DNA from: Paenibacillus sabuli
Lineage (GTDB): Bacteria > Bacillota > Bacilli > Paenibacillales > Paenibacillaceae
DNA length: 64,000 nt
Assembly (NCBI RefSeq): GCF_014705605.1
Contig: NZ_JACXIZ010000002.1
Span: forward strand, 1-64,000
Direction: 5' to 3'
Shown: positions 15,602 through 23,661 of the stretch, in pieces
Layout: the number at the start of each line of letters is the position of its first letter
Numbering within the stretch: position 1 is the first letter of the stretch
Position numbers and translations under genes: made by a program
The notes under the pieces: generated by a model
The model's input: only the letters and a program-made list of their open reading frames with translations
What the model was told of the DNA's origin: nothing
Database searches by the model: none

Positions 15602-18600
15602 TTAAATCAGTTCCGCCGCCTGCAGCATGCGCAGGATCATCGCTGCGGCTTCTGCACGGGTCAGCGAAGCGGTCGGATGCAATTGCTGCCCGCTGCCGAT
15701 CACGATCTGGTGATGGATCGCTTCGGCGGCAGCCATGCGCGCCCATGTGCTGACCTGATCGGCGTCGGTAAAGCCGCCCAGCAGTTGACGCGCTTGCGCT
15801 TCGGACAACGCAATGCTGCGGTCTGCGAGCGCCAGCGCATTGGCCATGATGACCATCGCTTCCTGCCTCGTAATCGAAGCGCCGGGGCGGAAGGTCCGGT
15901 CTGCGAATCCGGACACCAGACCGTAGTCATTGCTGACCGATACCACTTCATCGTACCAGGTATGACTTCCGCCATCGCTGAATGCGGCGGGCGCTTCATA
16001 GGTGTACAGCCCCAGTCCGCGGTTGACCATCGCGGCGAATTCCGCTCGCGTCACTGCGGCGTCCGGGTTGAAACGCGCCTCGTCCACGCCGTTCACGACC
16101 AGTCGAGACGCCATGTCATTGACGACCGCTTCGGACCAGTGGCCCTGGACATCCGCGAAGGAAGCCGGATGGTACACGACCGCGTAGGTGCTGTTCGTCA
16201 TGCTGTGAATCTCGGCGTGCAATTTGCCGTCCGCCTGCCGGGTAATCTTCGTCGGCACGTGCCGGAATGTGCCGTCCGGCATCCAGACGACCCCGGTCGT
16301 GATGGCCTGGGGATCGCTCTCCTCATCCGCAAGGATGAAGCTGCGCGTAACATACGCGCTGAAACGATCAAGCTCGATCCTGCGGTCTGCGGTGCTGGCG
16401 ACAATGGCAAACGACATCGGCCGAACCAGAAGGTCCGCGCCGTCTTCGGCTGCCTGCTCCTCCAATTGCATGGAGGCCTCTTCCGTCAGATGCGTGAGAT
16501 CGATCTGCAGGTTGAAGGCGTCATCCTGCGTCTCCAGGCCGAGCTGCCGCTTGACCTGCTCCAGGTTCAACAGCTGGATGGGAAGGGTGTAGACGACGGT
16601 ATCGACTTCAATCCTCAAAGTTGTGTCCAGCAGACTCATCTTGCTTACGATTTGACCGTCTACTTTGGCAATGATCTGTCCATAGCGCTCCGTAATCGGA
16701 AGCGTGACGGTGGTGCTCGAGCCTTCCCGGTCCAGTTTGTCATTCATTGCGGCCGTATCCAGCGTGATCGTGATTCGCGTCTGGCCGTTGTCCGCCGTGT
16801 CTGTGTGGACACGGCCGATATTCTCCTGACGCACGTCATTCACATAGATCGGGAAGTCGGAGCCGGAAGGCGGCGTCTCATGCTCTTCTTCGTGATCGTC
16901 CTCATGCTCATCCTCGTCCTGATCGTCACCGGGGTCGTGAGCCCGCTCCCGCCATAGCGTCAGCTGGTAGGTGCGGCTGGTGCCGTCCTCGGCCGTCACG
17001 ATGATCGCGGCCTCATTGCGGCCGCTGCGAAGCGTGAGCACCGCGGATTGGGTCTGCGCTGCAGCATCGGCGCCGGCGATGCTCACCGTGGCTTCGGCCG
17101 AAGCCGTGTCCGCGGTGACCGTCAGCTCCCGCACCGTGTGCGGGACACGCACGCTGTACGAAGTCGTGTCGGGATCAAAAGCGGGCGAGAGCGAGCCGCG
17201 TGACAGCGTCAGGCTGCCCAGATTCGCATTGTCGCTCAGAGCATGCACGTGGATCGTAGCAGATTGGCTGTGCCCGTCGTATACGGCCGTCACAACGGTC
17301 GTGCCGGCTTGATCGCCTTGCAGGACGCCGGCTTGCGGCATGGTCGCAACGTCGTCAGGAGCGAAGGTATAGCTGCTGACATCCGTCACATCCAGGGCGC
17401 TGCCATCCGAATAGCTCATCAGTACTGTGAACGGCAGAGTCTCCCCGATCGTCAGTTCGTAATCGGACAGATCGAAGCTCAGGCCGACAGGCTCGGCGAC
17501 GACATGAACGAGCCGTGTCTGCTCCGTCGCTTGATTGCCCGCGTCATCGCTCGCCTGATAGTGCAGTGTATACGTGCCGATGGTATCGGGGGCGACCGTG
17601 CCGCTGACCGCGGCTTGCAGCCCGGACGCGAGATTGTCCGTCACGACCGCTCCCGGATCGTCAAAGGGTTCGCCAAGTCCGATCGTCATTTCATCGCTGC
17701 CGAGCAACTGGATCACTGGCGCCGTCTTGTCGATTCGAATCGTAGCCTGGGCGATGCTGCTGACATTGTCGGCCGGATCGGTCTGGCGTGCTGCAAAGGC
17801 ATATTGGCCTTCCACATTCAATTGGACCGGTCCGCTGTAAAGCTGCCAGTCCGGGTCATCGCCGACGCGATATTCCAGCGTATTGCCGGGATCGCCATAG
17901 ACCGATGCCGTCACATCCGTCCTTGACCAATCGGATGTGCTCAATGCAACGGTCGGCGCCTCCGGAGCGATCGTATCGACGACTTGAATGGTTGCGGTGG
18001 CCACGTTGGAATGATCTTGCCCGTCATCGGCCATGTAGGTGAAGCTGTCTGACCCATGGAACCCGGCGTCCGGGGTGTATGTGAACGACCCGTCCGCATC
18101 GAGCGCGACGCTGCCGTTCGCCGGATCGGAGACTTTGACAGCGGTCAGGCTGTCCGCCTCGGCATCGGTATCGTTGTGCAGCACGCCCTCGGCCTGGCTG
18201 ACGACGAGCGGCGTATCCTGCGGTGTACTGTATGCAGGGTCGTCAACTGCATGCGGCGCGTCGTTCACCGGCGTAATCGTGATGGAGAAGCTCTGGTCCG
18301 TTAACGTCAGCTCGCCATCGCTGACCGTGAATGCAAAGCCGTCGCTGACCGTCTCGCTGCCGTCATGCTGATAGGACAGGGTGCCGTTGTCGATATCGGC
18401 TTGGGTGAAGGTATCGCTCGCCTGCAGCGACGCGCCTCCGCTGGTTAATTCCCCGTGCGCAGGGATCGCCTGGACGGTGTAGATGAGCTCGGCAGCCGCC
18501 TGCTCCTCATCTGACGCTTCGAGCGCGGAAGTGCCGATCGTGCCTGCTCCGCCTTCGAGGACGATGAGGCCCGCGCTGACGGCGAGGTAAGGCGCTTCGT

Positions 18601-19513
18601 TCTCGTCCTGCACATTGACGTTAATCGTCTGGGTGTCGGAGCTGGTGCCGTCGCTAGCGGTCACCACGACGATGTAGCTATTGTCCGTATTGCTGTCCGA
18701 CGGATTCTCGTAGTCGGGTGCGACGGCGAAGCTCAGCACGCCGCTCGTAGCATTGATGGCGAACGCCGTCTGATCATCCCCGCCGGAGATGGAGTAGGTC
18801 ACCGTATCCCCGTCCGCATCCGTAGCGAAGACGGTGGTGACGGCAGTCGTATTCTCGTCGACGTCTACGCTGGCAGTCGCCCCGCCGCCGTTGGACTGAA
18901 TGACCGGCGGCGCCCCGCCCGTTTCGTATTCAAAGCCCTGCAGCGTCAGGTCCGCTGTCGAATTGCCTCGCGGATCACCCGGCACGTCGTCAACCTGAAT
19001 GATAAAGTACGAGATCCCTTGAAAGCCCGGGTTGGCGCTTACATCAACAGTAAAAGTTTGCGAACTGTTGCTGAACGTCTCCGGCGTCCCCGGGGTGTCT
19101 GCACTATCATACGGCGTAATTGTCAGATCGACCAGAGAATTGGTTTCATACGTTTTAAAGTACAACATAGTTAGGTCAAAAGTGGAGAAGCCTCCGGTCG
19201 CTTCTACTCTAATGGTTCCGCTAGTAATGGTGAAGTTGTTTAAATAAATTCCAGGGGCGATGCTGTCGTCGGTATAGGCCGCGTACTCTCCAGAGACCGA
19301 AAACCCATTATGCGCTAAATCCTCCCAGCCGCTGGCTGTAACATCCTCATACGTAGCAGCTTCGCTAATCCCGGGGTATTGCATATAGCAGGAGAACGCC
19401 AGGAGCATAACTAAAATCAACCGGGTCGTTCTTCTGAAAATGATCAAATTGCTCGGAACGAAGCTTGCTGCGACGCAAAAAACGGCTTGCCCGTTTCGCC
19501 TTGGGTTCGACAA
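15602..19513 (-). CDS. large S-layer-anchored surface protein with cadherin-like and Ig-like domains
   Basis: 1303 residues, exported and cell-wall bound. Signal peptide near residues 28-52 (RRTTRLILVMLLAFSCYM...EAA), then an N-terminal beta domain, a cadherin repeat (about 210-300), cadherin/CSPG-like repeats with VNDAPHAVDDP, a DUF5011-like Ig domain (VIQLLGSDEMTIGLGEPFDD), a Cadherin-like beta-sandwich (LGSLTLSRGSLSPAFDPDT), an acidic linker rich in Asp/Glu/His near 890-915, and three SLH domains in the last 190 residues. The SLH domains bind pyruvylated wall polymer. The TTG start at 19513 has AAAGGAG upstream. Residues 4-20 are encoded by an interspersed repeat element. It is last in a minus-strand operon after three collar-domain genes. 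Its role is probably adhesion or surface structure. Confidence 0.88.
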   Translation of the reverse strand: MSNPRRNGQAVFCVAASFVPSNLIIFRRTTRLILVMLLAFSCYMQYPGISEAATYEDVTASGWEDLAHNGFSVSGEYAAYTDDSIAPGIYLNNFTITSGTIRVEATGGFSTFDLTMLYFKTYETNSLVDLTITPYDSADTPGTPETFSNSSQTFTVDVSANPGFQGISYFIIQVDDVPGDPRGNSTADLTLQGFEYETGGAPPVIQSNGGGATASVDVDENTTAVTTVFATDADGDTVTYSISGGDDQTAFAINATSGVLSFAVAPDYENPSDSNTDNSYIVVVTASDGTSSDTQTINVNVQDENEAPYLAVSAGLIVLEGGAGTIGTSALEASDEEQAAAELIYTVQAIPAHGELTSGGASLQASDTFTQADIDNGTLSYQHDGSETVSDGFAFTVSDGELTLTDQSFSITITPVNDAPHAVDDPAYSTPQDTPLVVSQAEGVLHNDTDAEADSLTAVKVSDPANGSVALDADGSFTYTPDAGFHGSDSFTYMADDGQDHSNVATATIQVVDTIAPEAPTVALSTSDWSRTDVTASVYGDPGNTLEYRVGDDPDWQLYSGPVQLNVEGQYAFAARQTDPADNVSSIAQATIRIDKTAPVIQLLGSDEMTIGLGEPFDDPGAVVTDNLASGLQAAVSGTVAPDTIGTYTLHYQASDDAGNQATEQTRLVHVVAEPVGLSFDLSDYELTIGETLPFTVLMSYSDGSALDVTDVSSYTFAPDDVATMPQAGVLQGDQAGTTVVTAVYDGHSQSATIHVHALSDNANLGSLTLSRGSLSPAFDPDTTSYSVRVPHTVRELTVTADTASAEATVSIAGADAAAQTQSAVLTLRSGRNEAAIIVTAEDGTSRTYQLTLWRERAHDPGDDQDEDEHEDDHEEEHETPPSGSDFPIYVNDVRQENIGRVHTDTADNGQTRITITLDTAAMNDKLDREGSSTTVTLPITERYGQIIAKVDGQIVSKMSLLDTTLRIEVDTVVYTLPIQLLNLEQVKRQLGLETQDDAFNLQIDLTHLTEEASMQLEEQAAEDGADLLVRPMSFAIVASTADRRIELDRFSAYVTRSFILADEESDPQAITTGVVWMPDGTFRHVPTKITRQADGKLHAEIHSMTNSTYAVVYHPASFADVQGHWSEAVVNDMASRLVVNGVDEARFNPDAAVTRAEFAAMVNRGLGLYTYEAPAAFSDGGSHTWYDEVVSVSNDYGLVSGFADRTFRPGASITRQEAMVIMANALALADRSIALSEAQARQLLGGFTDADQVSTWARMAAAEAIHHQIVIGSGQQLHPTASLTRAEAAAMILRMLQAAELI
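19454..19502. repeat. interspersed 49-bp element, copy 4, inside a coding start
   Basis: CGGAACGAAGCTT at one end and CCCGTTTCGCCTT at the other, closely like the copy at 9869-9918. It lies between the ribosome binding site/TTG start and the signal peptide of the SLH surface protein, in frame and without stops. Confidence 0.75.
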
Positions 19514-19560
19514 CGTGCCAAAACTCCTTTCGCCGAAAAAATAAAATGTTCTGAAAAGGG

Positions 19561-20076
19561 TTAAGGATGAGGGGGGAAGATGCCATACAGGGATATAATG
19601 AAATTCAAGCCCAAATACGGCTGTCTGTTATTATGCGGCTGGCTGCCTCCGGTTGCTTGAATGGCCAGTGGGTGCATCGTCATATCCGGCGTACTGCCGT
19701 AAATATTCGGCACCCGGCCTGCAACAGCCGACCAATTTGCGCCCTCCGGAACGGTCTCGTTGCCCGCCAGCTGACTTCTCGCCATGTGATGATGGGCCGG
19801 CATTTGCGATTCAATCAAGGTAACGGTGTCCGAGCCGGTCGGTTCGCCGAGCTGTCGGAAGCTCAACCCGGGCCCTTTGCCGTGGTGCATCGCGGCCCTG
19901 GCATTCAGATTGGGGAGAGCGAATGTCGTTTTGCCGTCGCCCCCGTATGTCGTGCCGAGAATGGCAAAAAGTGCCGTATTCTGCGAAATCGCGATCAGAC
20001 TGCCATCGCAGAGCGCCCATTTGTTCGGCGCAAAATCACCTGAAAAGATACGAATTTCACCAACATAGGGATCCAT
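19561..20076 (-). CDS. phage-tail-collar-domain protein (MdpB-like), third of three
   Basis: 171 residues. The N-terminal 60 residues are a tail collar domain (VGEIRIFSGDFAPNKWALCD, ISQNTALFAILGTTYGGDGK). The C-terminal part has AHHHMARS and ends in the conserved PYLGLNFIISLYGIFP. This family, often called microcystin-dependent protein, occurs in bacteria as small tandem genes with no phage nearby. The gene starts behind AAGGAGGGG, 45 bp after the previous collar gene, and 47 bp before the SLH surface protein. The function is unknown; the context suggests a cell-surface or secreted fibre. Confidence 0.85.
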   Translation of the reverse strand: MDPYVGEIRIFSGDFAPNKWALCDGSLIAISQNTALFAILGTTYGGDGKTTFALPNLNARAAMHHGKGPGLSFRQLGEPTGSDTVTLIESQMPAHHHMARSQLAGNETVPEGANWSAVAGRVPNIYGSTPDMTMHPLAIQATGGSQPHNNRQPYLGLNFIISLYGIFPPHP

Positions 20077-20121
20077 TGAATCCCCTCCTTATCTAAATGG
20101 GATGATCGTGGGGACGGCGAC

Positions 20122-20628
20122 CTAACTCCGGGAAGGGTATATGCCGCTGATGGCAATGCAAAAATTGGCTGCCGCATAAGGCTGCATATTGGAATGAGGC
20201 TGACTGCCTCCGCTAGCGGCTACGGCCTGATTGCTCATGGTTGTATTGGCCTGGGTGGTGAAATTCATCGTGTCGTCCGTTGCTGCCCAGACGTTTTCGG
20301 CAGCGTTTTTACTCGTTGCCATGCTTGTTGCGGCAGCCAGGTGGTTATGCTGTGGCATTTCCGGGACCGTGAGCGTATGGGTCGGTTCTCCGGCGCTTTC
20401 GCCTAGCTGGACGTTTTCGAATTTGGTGTTGAAGCCGACCGGTGCGCGGCCTCTGAGATCGGGCAACGCAAACGTGCTCGTACCGTTCCCGCCGTAGGTG
20501 GTGCCCAGGATCGAAAAGAGCTCCTGATTCTGGGAAATGGGCAAAATCGAGCCGTCGCAAAAATGCCAGCCTTTGGGTGTGATCGAGAAGGAAAAAAGTC
20601 GAATTTCGCCGAGAAAGGGTTCTGCCAT
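20122..20628 (-). CDS. phage-tail-collar-domain protein, second of three
   Basis: 168 residues with the same layout as its neighbours: GEIRLFSFSITPKGWHFCDG, GTTYGGNGTSTFALPDLRGR, then a variable middle and a conserved end (AANFCIAISGIYPS). It starts behind an AGGAGG site. The three proteins are clearly paralogues but diverged in the middle third, which would be the exposed part. It probably assembles with the flanking paralogues as a hetero-oligomer. Confidence 0.85.
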   Translation of the reverse strand: MAEPFLGEIRLFSFSITPKGWHFCDGSILPISQNQELFSILGTTYGGNGTSTFALPDLRGRAPVGFNTKFENVQLGESAGEPTHTLTVPEMPQHNHLAAATSMATSKNAAENVWAATDDTMNFTTQANTTMSNQAVAASGGSQPHSNMQPYAAANFCIAISGIYPSRS

Positions 20629-20665
20629 CTAAATCGTCCTCCTTTTTGTCCTCGCAGGGGGGGCT

Positions 20666-21184
20666 TTACGTTTGGCTTGGATAAATCCCGTAAAGAGAAA
20701 TAATGTAGCTCAGCGTCAAGGTCGGCATCATATTGGGGTGCGACTGATTGCCGCCGCTGTTCGACAGTGCCTGCGGATTCATCTGTTCGAGCGGCGTCTC
20801 GCTCGAGTATTGCTCCAGCGGGCTTTTCGACCAGAACGCATTGGCGGGGGAGGTGATTTCTCCGGCGCTGGTGCTCGCGTTGACGCTATGCGTATGGCTG
20901 GGAAGCTGATTCGCCGTCAGCGTCACGTCCTCGGATCCGCCATGTTGTCCCATCGCATAGGTAGTGCCGGTGGAAGGCGACGTGCCCTGACCGAGCGGAA
21001 TCCGTCCGCGATAGTCGGGCAATGCGAACGTTGTCTGCCCGTCTCCGCCATAGGTCGTGCCAATCAGGACAAATAAGGCGTCATACTGGCTGATCGGCAG
21101 GAGCTGCCCTTCGCAGAACATCCAGCCCACCGGCGCAAAGTTACCGCCAAACAATCGAATTTCGCCAATATACGGCTCTGCCAA
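20666..21184 (-). CDS. phage-tail-collar-domain protein, first of three
   Basis: 172 residues, TTG start at 21184 with GAGAGGA upstream. The collar motif is EIRLFGGNFAPVGWMFCEGQ and FALPDYRGRIPLGQGTS, the C-terminal signature is PTLTLSYIISLYGIYPS. It is the first collar gene after the acetyltransferase on the minus strand (42 bp gap). Acetyltransferase plus three collar genes is a cluster known from other Bacillota, so the acetyltransferase may modify these proteins; that is inference from position only. Confidence 0.85.
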   Translation of the reverse strand: MAEPYIGEIRLFGGNFAPVGWMFCEGQLLPISQYDALFVLIGTTYGGDGQTTFALPDYRGRIPLGQGTSPSTGTTYAMGQHGGSEDVTLTANQLPSHTHSVNASTSAGEITSPANAFWSKSPLEQYSSETPLEQMNPQALSNSGGNQSHPNMMPTLTLSYIISLYGIYPSQT

Positions 21185-21226
21185 TGTTGATCATCCTCTC
21201 AATTGAAATATGTGGGGAGGCGGGAA

Positions 21227-21688
21227 TTAGCTGCGCCATTCCATCTGTTCGTAGATCTCGTCGGCACCGGTCGTTCGGAACCCGAGGCGTTCGTACAGCC
21301 TTCTGGCCGGATTACCGGCAGTTACCTGCAGCCGACACGGCTTCTTCGCAACGGCTGCCTGTCGCAGCACCTCTTGCAGCAAGGCTGTGCCGATGCCTTG
21401 CCCGCGCAGCTCGGGCAGCAGTGACAGATCCACGACGATGTCCGCAGCGCGGGCACGGGATAGCAGCAATCGCCCGACCGGTCGCTCCTCGACCTGCACT
21501 ATACGCTGCTCCAGCTCCGGATAGTGCGCTGCATAGGAGCGCTGCTGTGCCGTCCATTGCATGCGGAGAAAGCCGAGCGCAGTGCGCCGGTCCCAGCCCC
21601 ACTGCGCGATTTCTTGTATGCGTGTGCCGGCATACAGTTGAAACAAAAACGGCTCGTCTTGCGGAACAACTGCCCTGAGTATAAACAT
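21227..21688 (-). CDS. GNAT family N-acetyltransferase at the head of the collar operon
   Basis: 153 residues, ATG at 21688 directly behind AAGGAGGG. The acetyl-CoA site is IVVDLSLLPELRGQGIGTALL, followed by NPARRLYERLGFRTTG. The N-terminal part (DEPFLFQLYAGTRIQEIAQWGW) matches the acetyltransferases found next to tail-collar genes. It heads a five-gene minus-strand operon: acetyltransferase, three collar proteins, SLH surface protein. The target is unknown. Confidence 0.85.
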   Translation of the reverse strand: MFILRAVVPQDEPFLFQLYAGTRIQEIAQWGWDRRTALGFLRMQWTAQQRSYAAHYPELEQRIVQVEERPVGRLLLSRARAADIVVDLSLLPELRGQGIGTALLQEVLRQAAVAKKPCRLQVTAGNPARRLYERLGFRTTGADEIYEQMEWRS

Positions 21689-21737
21689 GACCCTCCTTCA
21701 AGCGATTCGACATTAGGACGTGACAGGCTGCTAACCA

Positions 21738-21899
21738 GCTTTGATTATCCGAGGGGCTTATGCTGAACATTGCCTTCTGATTCGTCCAGCTTCCGCTTGT
21801 ATACGGGGAAGTGTCCTGCTTCTGCAGCTCGAATTCCACCGTAGGCGCGACGTTGTCCAACCGGAAGTAGTGATTAGAGCCGCTTGCAATGGATACCAC
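21738..21899 (-). pseudogene. relic of an Ig-like repeat from a large surface protein
   Basis: Reading the minus strand gives about 53 residues including RLDNVAPTVEFELQ and SGSWTNQKAMFSISPSD. The pattern DN.APTV...W(T)NQ...S.SPSD is the start of the Ig-like repeats common in giant Paenibacillaceae surface proteins. It lacks a start, ribosome binding site and flanking repeats. It is a leftover of a deleted gene upstream of the collar operon. Confidence 0.6.
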
Positions 21900-21956
21900 G
21901 CCTCGAGAGTCGGCTGCTGGTTGTGCACACTGCCTGATTATTCTCGCATAACCGTT

Positions 21957-21985
21957 CTTGTGAAATCTTAAAGGATTCTTAAAAC
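21957..21985. promoter_or_regulatory. phased CTTAA/TTAAG repeats, second copy of the operator type
   Basis: TCTTAAA (21966-21972) and TCTTAAA (21977-21983) are 11 bp apart, with a degenerate TTCTTG 10 bp further left. On the minus strand they read TTTAAGA, the same TTAAG core and 11-bp spacing as upstream of the vanC-like operon (9929-9976). They lie between the surface operon and the OmpR-class two-component genes, so that regulator is a candidate to bind both sites. Confidence 0.45.
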
Positions 21986-22026
21986 CGTTCTCTCTTCTCG
22001 CTTGGTATTCAAGCACGTCAGAAATG

Positions 22027-22042
22027 TTGTACGATAGTACAA
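22027..22042. promoter_or_regulatory. inverted repeat TTGTAC-GATA-GTACAA
   Basis: Six-base perfect arms around GATA, about 60 bp before the kinase start. It overlaps any plausible -10 region for the kinase gene and could be an operator or an RNA hairpin. No known family is assigned. Confidence 0.35.
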
Positions 22043-22102
22043 ACCTGTTTTAGAGAGGATAGACAGACGGGGCGGTTACTATTTGGAGGTTGAATCGGGC
22101 TT

Positions 22103-23497
22103 ATGAAACTCTCTTTGAAGTTATGGATATACTTTATTGTCAGCAGCGCCGCAGCTATTGTTTTGTTTGTGACCATTGCGCTGACGTTGGGGACAACACT
22201 GCAGCCGGGGCATACCTATGAGACATTGAAAGCATTGGCAGACGAAATGACCATGGAAGCCAACCGCAGCGGGGGAGGGGCGTCAGCGCTCCGTACGGTC
22301 ACAGATGCCTATCAATCCGAAAACCCTTCTTTTGTTTTTGAGTGGCTGGATCCTGAGGGGACGATTATTCATGCCTCCAATGGGCGTTCCGAATCGTACG
22401 CCTCTTCCGAGCTCATCCGTCTGCTGGCTAACAAATCGGATAGCTACTGGGATTTGGAGCATCCCGTCAATATGCTGTATCCGGCCGACATTGCGGGGCG
22501 CGCTTATTACTTGCATCTTGAGATTCCCCCGGAAGCGATGAGAGAATCGCAGATTCTTTTATATTTCCGTTCGTGGACATCCCTTTTTTCTCTGACGATT
22601 CCCTTTCTGGTCTTTATCACCACGCCTTATTTCTTTACCTATCGCTTCTTCCACTCCTTGCGCAAACGATTAACCAAAATCGTCGATGCCCTGTCCGGCA
22701 TGTCGATCGATCGCCGCCGGGAAATCCATGATCGCCATAACGATGAAATCGGACAGCTTGCCCACCATTTCAATGCCATGTCGAAGCGCATTCGTGAACA
22801 AGTCACGCAGATCCAGGATCAGGAAAACAAACGAAAAACGTTGATTTCCAACTTATCGCATGATCTGCGGACGCCTCTTACGAACATCCTGGGCTATGCA
22901 AAGACATTACAGCGAGGACTATACAAAAATGACGAAGAGCTTCAAGCCTATACGGATATCATCCTGAGTCGTTCCCAGTACATGGAAAAGCTGATCAATG
23001 CGTTATTTCAAGTGTCCCAGTACGATCTCCATGGCTTTCAAATTCAGAAAGCTCCCGTTCAAATTGCCGTGATCTTGCGAAAAGTGTTGGCAGAATACGT
23101 TGCAGTTTTGGAGTCCAAGGAGATCGAAGCGGATCTCTCGATTCCGGATATAAGCGTGACCTTGATGGCTGATGCGAACTTGCTGGAACGAGCGATACGC
23201 AATTTGATCGACAACGCGATAAAATACGGATCGGACGGAAACTATCTGAGGGTGGAATATAAAGAAGGGAAAGAGGGAATATCCTTCTCTGTCATCGATC
23301 GCGGTCAGGGTGTCTCCGCAGAACAGCAGCAGCTGCTCTTTGATCGTTTTTATCAGGAGAGTCAAAATCGTAGCAGCGAAGGCTTCGGGATCGGGTTATC
23401 CATTGTCAAAGAAATTGCGCATGCCCATGGCGGCGAAGTGACCGTGGATAGCGTGCCCGGCCTGGAGACGCGCTTCTCAATCACATTGCCTCGGTGA
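22103..23497 (+). CDS. two-component sensor histidine kinase (HAMP, HisKA)
   Basis: 464 residues, two membrane helices (about 7-29 and 160-182) enclosing a short extracellular sensor of roughly 130 residues. A HAMP linker, the HisKA box LISNLSHDLRTPLTN with His253 as phosphoacceptor, and HATPase_c motifs (NLIDNAIKYG, GFGIGLSIVKEI) follow. It resembles the VanS/BaeS-like group of OmpR-partner kinases. The ATG at 22103 lies 13 bp after GGAGG. GC content is visibly below that of the neighbours. The regulator gene follows, but with its own promoter and in the unusual kinase-first order. Confidence 0.9.
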   Translation: MKLSLKLWIYFIVSSAAAIVLFVTIALTLGTTLQPGHTYETLKALADEMTMEANRSGGGASALRTVTDAYQSENPSFVFEWLDPEGTIIHASNGRSESYASSELIRLLANKSDSYWDLEHPVNMLYPADIAGRAYYLHLEIPPEAMRESQILLYFRSWTSLFSLTIPFLVFITTPYFFTYRFFHSLRKRLTKIVDALSGMSIDRRREIHDRHNDEIGQLAHHFNAMSKRIREQVTQIQDQENKRKTLISNLSHDLRTPLTNILGYAKTLQRGLYKNDEELQAYTDIILSRSQYMEKLINALFQVSQYDLHGFQIQKAPVQIAVILRKVLAEYVAVLESKEIEADLSIPDISVTLMADANLLERAIRNLIDNAIKYGSDGNYLRVEYKEGKEGISFSVIDRGQGVSAEQQQLLFDRFYQESQNRSSEGFGIGLSIVKEIAHAHGGEVTVDSVPGLETRFSITLPR

Positions 23498-23588
23498 GGG
23501 CAGCCTGTCCGTGAACATTGGATAGAACCTAAACGTTGATTTTTCAAAACGATTGTAAAATTCTGCAATAATGAAATGAATTCTGTAC

Positions 23589-23594
23589 TATAAT
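23589..23594 (+). promoter_or_regulatory. -10 box TATAAT before the response regulator gene
   Basis: A perfect TATAAT in the 160 bp between kinase and regulator genes; the -35 region is poor and preceded by AT-rich sequence. Because this box overlaps the first in-frame ATG (23593), the true start must be downstream, which supports the TTG at 23662. Confidence 0.55.
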
Positions 23595-23661
23595 GGATAC
23601 ATTCATGCCACGGTTGCAAGGACGCGACAGCCATGTCATCTTGGGCGAGGAGGTAAACACA

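Larger units (their letters stand above)
21689..22102. other. intergenic region between surface operon and two-component genes
   Basis: 414 bp between divergent units. It holds a decayed surface-protein fragment on the minus strand (21738-21899), phased TTAAG-type repeats (21957-21985) and a TTGTAC/GTACAA inverted repeat (22027-22042). The promoters for both directions must lie here, but no consensus -35/-10 pair stands out. Confidence 0.6.

Noticed and set aside
19561-21184. Prophage indicated by tail-collar proteins
   Set aside because: No capsid, terminase, integrase or lysis genes are present. These collar-domain genes occur commonly as bacterial surface operons.
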